From contig NGBS01000005.1 of assembly GCA_002245135.1 (NCBI GenBank), forward strand, positions 124,001-188,000: a stretch of 64,000 nt of DNA. The letters are read 5' to 3'. A model generated the notes under the pieces. It made no database searches. It saw only the letters and a list, made by a program, of their open reading frames with translations, and was not told the origin of the DNA. A program made the translations under genes and the position numbers. This stretch comes from Proteromonas lacertae. Its lineage: Eukaryota > Sar > Bigyra > Opalinata > Proteromonadidae. Below, in pieces: positions 61,487 through 64,000 of this stretch. Position 1 is the stretch's first letter; the number at the start of each line of letters is the position of its first letter.

Positions 61487-61493
61487 TCAAGCC
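61487..61493. promoter_or_regulatory. TCAAGCC (inverted GGCTTGA) between NCAPG2 and XRCC3
   Basis: Inverted copy of the heptamer in the 64 bp between divergent starts at 61463 and 61528, about 23 and 35 bp from each. Fits the pattern at 1134, 10283 and 31097. Confidence 0.45.
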
Positions 61494-61527
61494 AAACTAT
61501 TCATTTTAAAAATACCGCCAAAGTGAG

Positions 61528-62474
61528 ATGTTCAAAACAGCTGATGAATTATTACATGATTATTACTATAGCAGAATACTATCAACAGGATGTGGTGATA
61601 TAGATGCTTGTTTATGTGGTGGTGTTCCTTTACAAGGAGTAATAGAGTTATCTGGTGAATCATCATCAGGTAAAACTCAACTGGGACTCCAGTTATTACT
61701 TCAGGTATATAAATATATAATGATAATGTTATTCTATAAAAGTAGTGTAATCTTCCTTTAGATGAAGGTGGTTTGAATGGCAATTCAGTGTTTTTATCAA
61801 CTGAAGGTGATTTTTCAATAGACAGATTATCTGAGATGGGTGAATACTTTTGTGTATGAGTGTTTTGTTAATTGTGAATAGAAGAAACATCGAGGATACG
61901 ATATAAACAGTTTATTCGAGTCAATATTTATAGAGAAAGTGTCAACAAATCAAGAGATGGTAGATCTGTTAGTATGTTTGTTGATTATTCTGTTTAGTTG
62001 AATAGACTTCCACTTTTACTAGAAAATTCGAATATAAAGTTAATAGTAGTTGATTCAATAGCCGCAATGTTTCGTGGTGAGTTTGATAATACGTTGCAAG
62101 ATATGAAAAGTCGAACAGAGTGGTTAATTACAATCTCTTTAATCCTTCATCAATTAAATTATAAATATAAAATACCTATATTAGTAATAAACCAAATTAG
62201 TGATGTCTTTGATGGTTCAAATCTCAATTCTAGCTTAATTCGAAATGTTACTCCAGCTTTAGGTAATGTATGGAGTTATTATATAAATCATCGATTTATG
62301 ATTAGTCGATATGGTTCAACAATTCCAAATGGCTTGACGAGCAAACCTGAGAAAGAACTGAGTGATGATATAGATAAGAGTAAGATTCGTAGATTTGATG
62401 TAGTATTTTCTCCAACTCTGAAGAGTTGTTGTTGTTATTTTACGATAGATTCAAGTGGAGTAGTAAATGTATAA
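61528..62474 (+). CDS. XRCC3: XRCC3-like RAD51 paralogue
   Basis: Four exons; introns 61854-61881 and 61972-61997 are clear. The first intron, near 61705-61761, leaves the frame one base off, so the exact boundary (or a missing base) is unresolved. The RecA/RAD51 core is present: [20 protein letters not shown]; Walker [19 protein letters not shown]; Walker B KLIVVDS; then IAAMFRGEF, the XRCC3-type VINQISDVF, and [20 protein letters not shown]. It has no N-terminal HhH domain, starting directly in the core. XRCC3 with RAD51C helps load RAD51 and resolve recombination intermediates. Total length (~275 aa) is at the short end for XRCC3. Confidence 0.85.
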
Positions 62475-62633
62475 TTTTTGTGTAATTTTTGTGTTGTATA
62501 TAGGATGTTACCATCATTTGGCATTAAATAATAATGAAATAATTCAAAATGCTAAATAAATGGATGTGTAAACAAAAAAACACGTTTATTGTGTGTGAAA
62601 TTTACTTCACACTTTTTTAAAAGAAAAACAGTT

Positions 62634-64000
62634 ATGAAAGCTGAGTTAAGTATTTAATCTTTCTTATATTTTAATAGTTCTACTCATTCTAGTGTTAGTT
62701 ACTTACTGTCAAGCTCAACAGGAGACAACTGTAAAGAGATCAGTGTATGCCACTGATACAGAAGAGTTACAGGATTTGACAAGAACTCCTGGCTCTATTA
62801 CTCTATATAAAGATTATACAGTTGATATGTATGAATGGATTGTAACTTCGCCATATTTTACTAAACTGAATGGAAATGGTTATACAATTACGCTAGACTA
62901 CAGAAATGTAAGAAGTGGAAAGCAATTGAGTTTATTCTCAGGCATGTCAGATAAGGAGGTGTATGATTTGAAATTTAAAACTACTGAGACTAGTTTTATA
63001 TCAGGTAGTTTATTTGGATCAATTACTAATTGTTATTTATATCATGTAGAACTAACACTTAGTTATGCAACTTTAAGAGATTGGTCAGTAAGTGATGGGT
63101 TAATATCTTCGGTAGTGACAAATTCAGCAATGCTAAATGTTGGTGTTACACTAACTTCTCTATTTACTGGTATTACAATGGATTATATATATTCACATGA
63201 CAGCATCAGCATAGGTATTATTGCAGGAAGTGTAAAAGGAACATGTACCTTTGCTGGATTATATGTATCAGGAAAAATAGAAGTTACATCAGGAGGGAAT
63301 TATAATAGTTTTGGTATATTATTTGGAAGTATTGAAAGTAAGGCAAATGTATTAATATCAACATCAACAGTTAATATTAATTATTTTAAGGCAGTATCAG
63401 CTCATTCTAATTATAGAGTAGGTTCAATAATTGGTAAGAACGAAGGAGGTAATGTTGAATTAAAAAAATTATTAGTTAATATATATGGTAATACACATCA
63501 AGAAGCATCTACAAGAAGTTCATTGTATTTTGGAACAGTGATCGGTTCTAGTAGTGGTAAAGTCATAATTAGTAATTCATTTATATATAATACATTTAAT
63601 GTAATTGAAATATATACAGGAGCTACCTTCAAAAGTGGTGGAGTTATAGGTACAGCAGAGTATTCAACATTATCAATTACTAATTCTTCAGTAATTATAA
63701 AGTTTTCATTAAATGCTATACCTACGAGTTGTTATGGTGGATTTTTAGTCGGTTATACTGATAGAGCTAATGTTAAATTAAACTACAATATGTTTGCTAT
63801 AATGTTTGTAACATTTAACTATCCATTTAAATATTATGATATAGGTAATGATGATTATTCAACATCACTTTCTGCAACAAATACATATTATTATTATAGT
63901 AGATATGGTACTCATACTATTTATATTAGACACTATTCCATTCAGCAATTAAATGGCCCTTTATCAAATCCTTCATTACTTTTACCTGATTTTAATTATG
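62634..64000 (+). CDS. Repetitive secreted surface protein (intact paralogue, 3' end off window)
   Basis: Two exons so far (intron 62650-62677, 28 nt, same position and length as in the broken paralogue at 59970). A signal peptide (LLILVLVTYCQA) is followed by a repetitive region open to base 64000 (about 445 residues). Repeats of about 30-50 residues begin with GxIIG/GxVIG-type strands (VGSIIGKNEGG, GTVIGSSSGK, GGVIGTAEYS) and carry many Ser/Thr/Asn and N-glycosylation sites. The pattern suggests a right-handed beta-helix or GLUG-like secreted or surface protein. A C-terminal anchor may lie beyond the window. Function unknown; adhesion or cell-surface display is plausible only by analogy. 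Confidence 0.72.

Noticed and set aside
1-64000. tRNA, rRNA or CRISPR features
   Set aside because: No B-box-like GGTTCGAATCC with matching stems, no conserved rRNA blocks, and no regular direct repeats with unique spacers were found by eye.

Overview
The window is a gene-dense, roughly three-quarters A+T stretch of a nuclear genome from a microbial eukaryote. Three things show this: spliced genes on both strands, exclusively eukaryotic families (FCP1, HBS1, C53/CDK5RAP3, PSMG3, RNF10, Pumilio, RCHY1, condensin-II NCAPG2, XRCC3), and Asn-, Ser- and Pro-rich low-complexity tracts typical of AT-rich protists. Nearly every gene carries very short GT-AG introns, mostly 24-50 nt, starting GTAT and ending in TAG. 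I read exon structures by joining conserved frames across these introns. For about 20 genes the resulting CDS length is an exact multiple of three, so those models are fairly firm. All three stop codons end genes, so the code looks standard. I cannot name the lineage. An M60-type surface peptidase and repetitive secreted proteins hint at a host- or mucosa-associated protist, but that is inference.

Layout. 1-12 kb: dual-specificity phosphatase (partial), secreted DnaJ-like Cys-rich protein, GT17 glycosyltransferase, TMEM185-like membrane protein, a 16-exon FCP1 CTD phosphatase, and a divergently transcribed HBS1 GTPase. 12-25 kb: pseudokinase, hypothetical protein, C53/CDK5RAP3 (UFMylation and ER-phagy receptor), a decayed M60 peptidase gene, a gene-poor 1.4 kb, a PCGF/DRIP-like RING protein and a short Hsp70. 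25-41 kb: PX-domain protein, proteasome chaperone PSMG3, RNF10, thioesterase, Pumilio, and a 2099-residue Sfi1-like centrin-binding scaffold.

41-57 kb is the most unusual part. Nine paralogues of a family I do not recognise lie here (two on minus, seven on plus), interrupted only by RCHY1 and one Cys-rich gene. They share intron positions, an N-terminal region that looks like a calcineurin-B-type EF-hand fold without calcium ligands, and a signature close to ESC-x2-K-x2-R-x-LFT-x2-PSPYHYDY.

57-64 kb: a multi-RGS protein with two in-frame stops, a broken surface-protein gene fused tail-to-tail with a truncated NCAPG2 fragment (a rearrangement breakpoint near 60,760), XRCC3, and an intact surface-protein paralogue that runs off the end.

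Several intergenic regions, often between divergent genes, carry GGCTTGA close to start codons; it may be a promoter element. I saw no tRNA, rRNA, CRISPR array or recognisable transposon. A few models contain single-base frame breaks that could be decay or assembly error; each is flagged.
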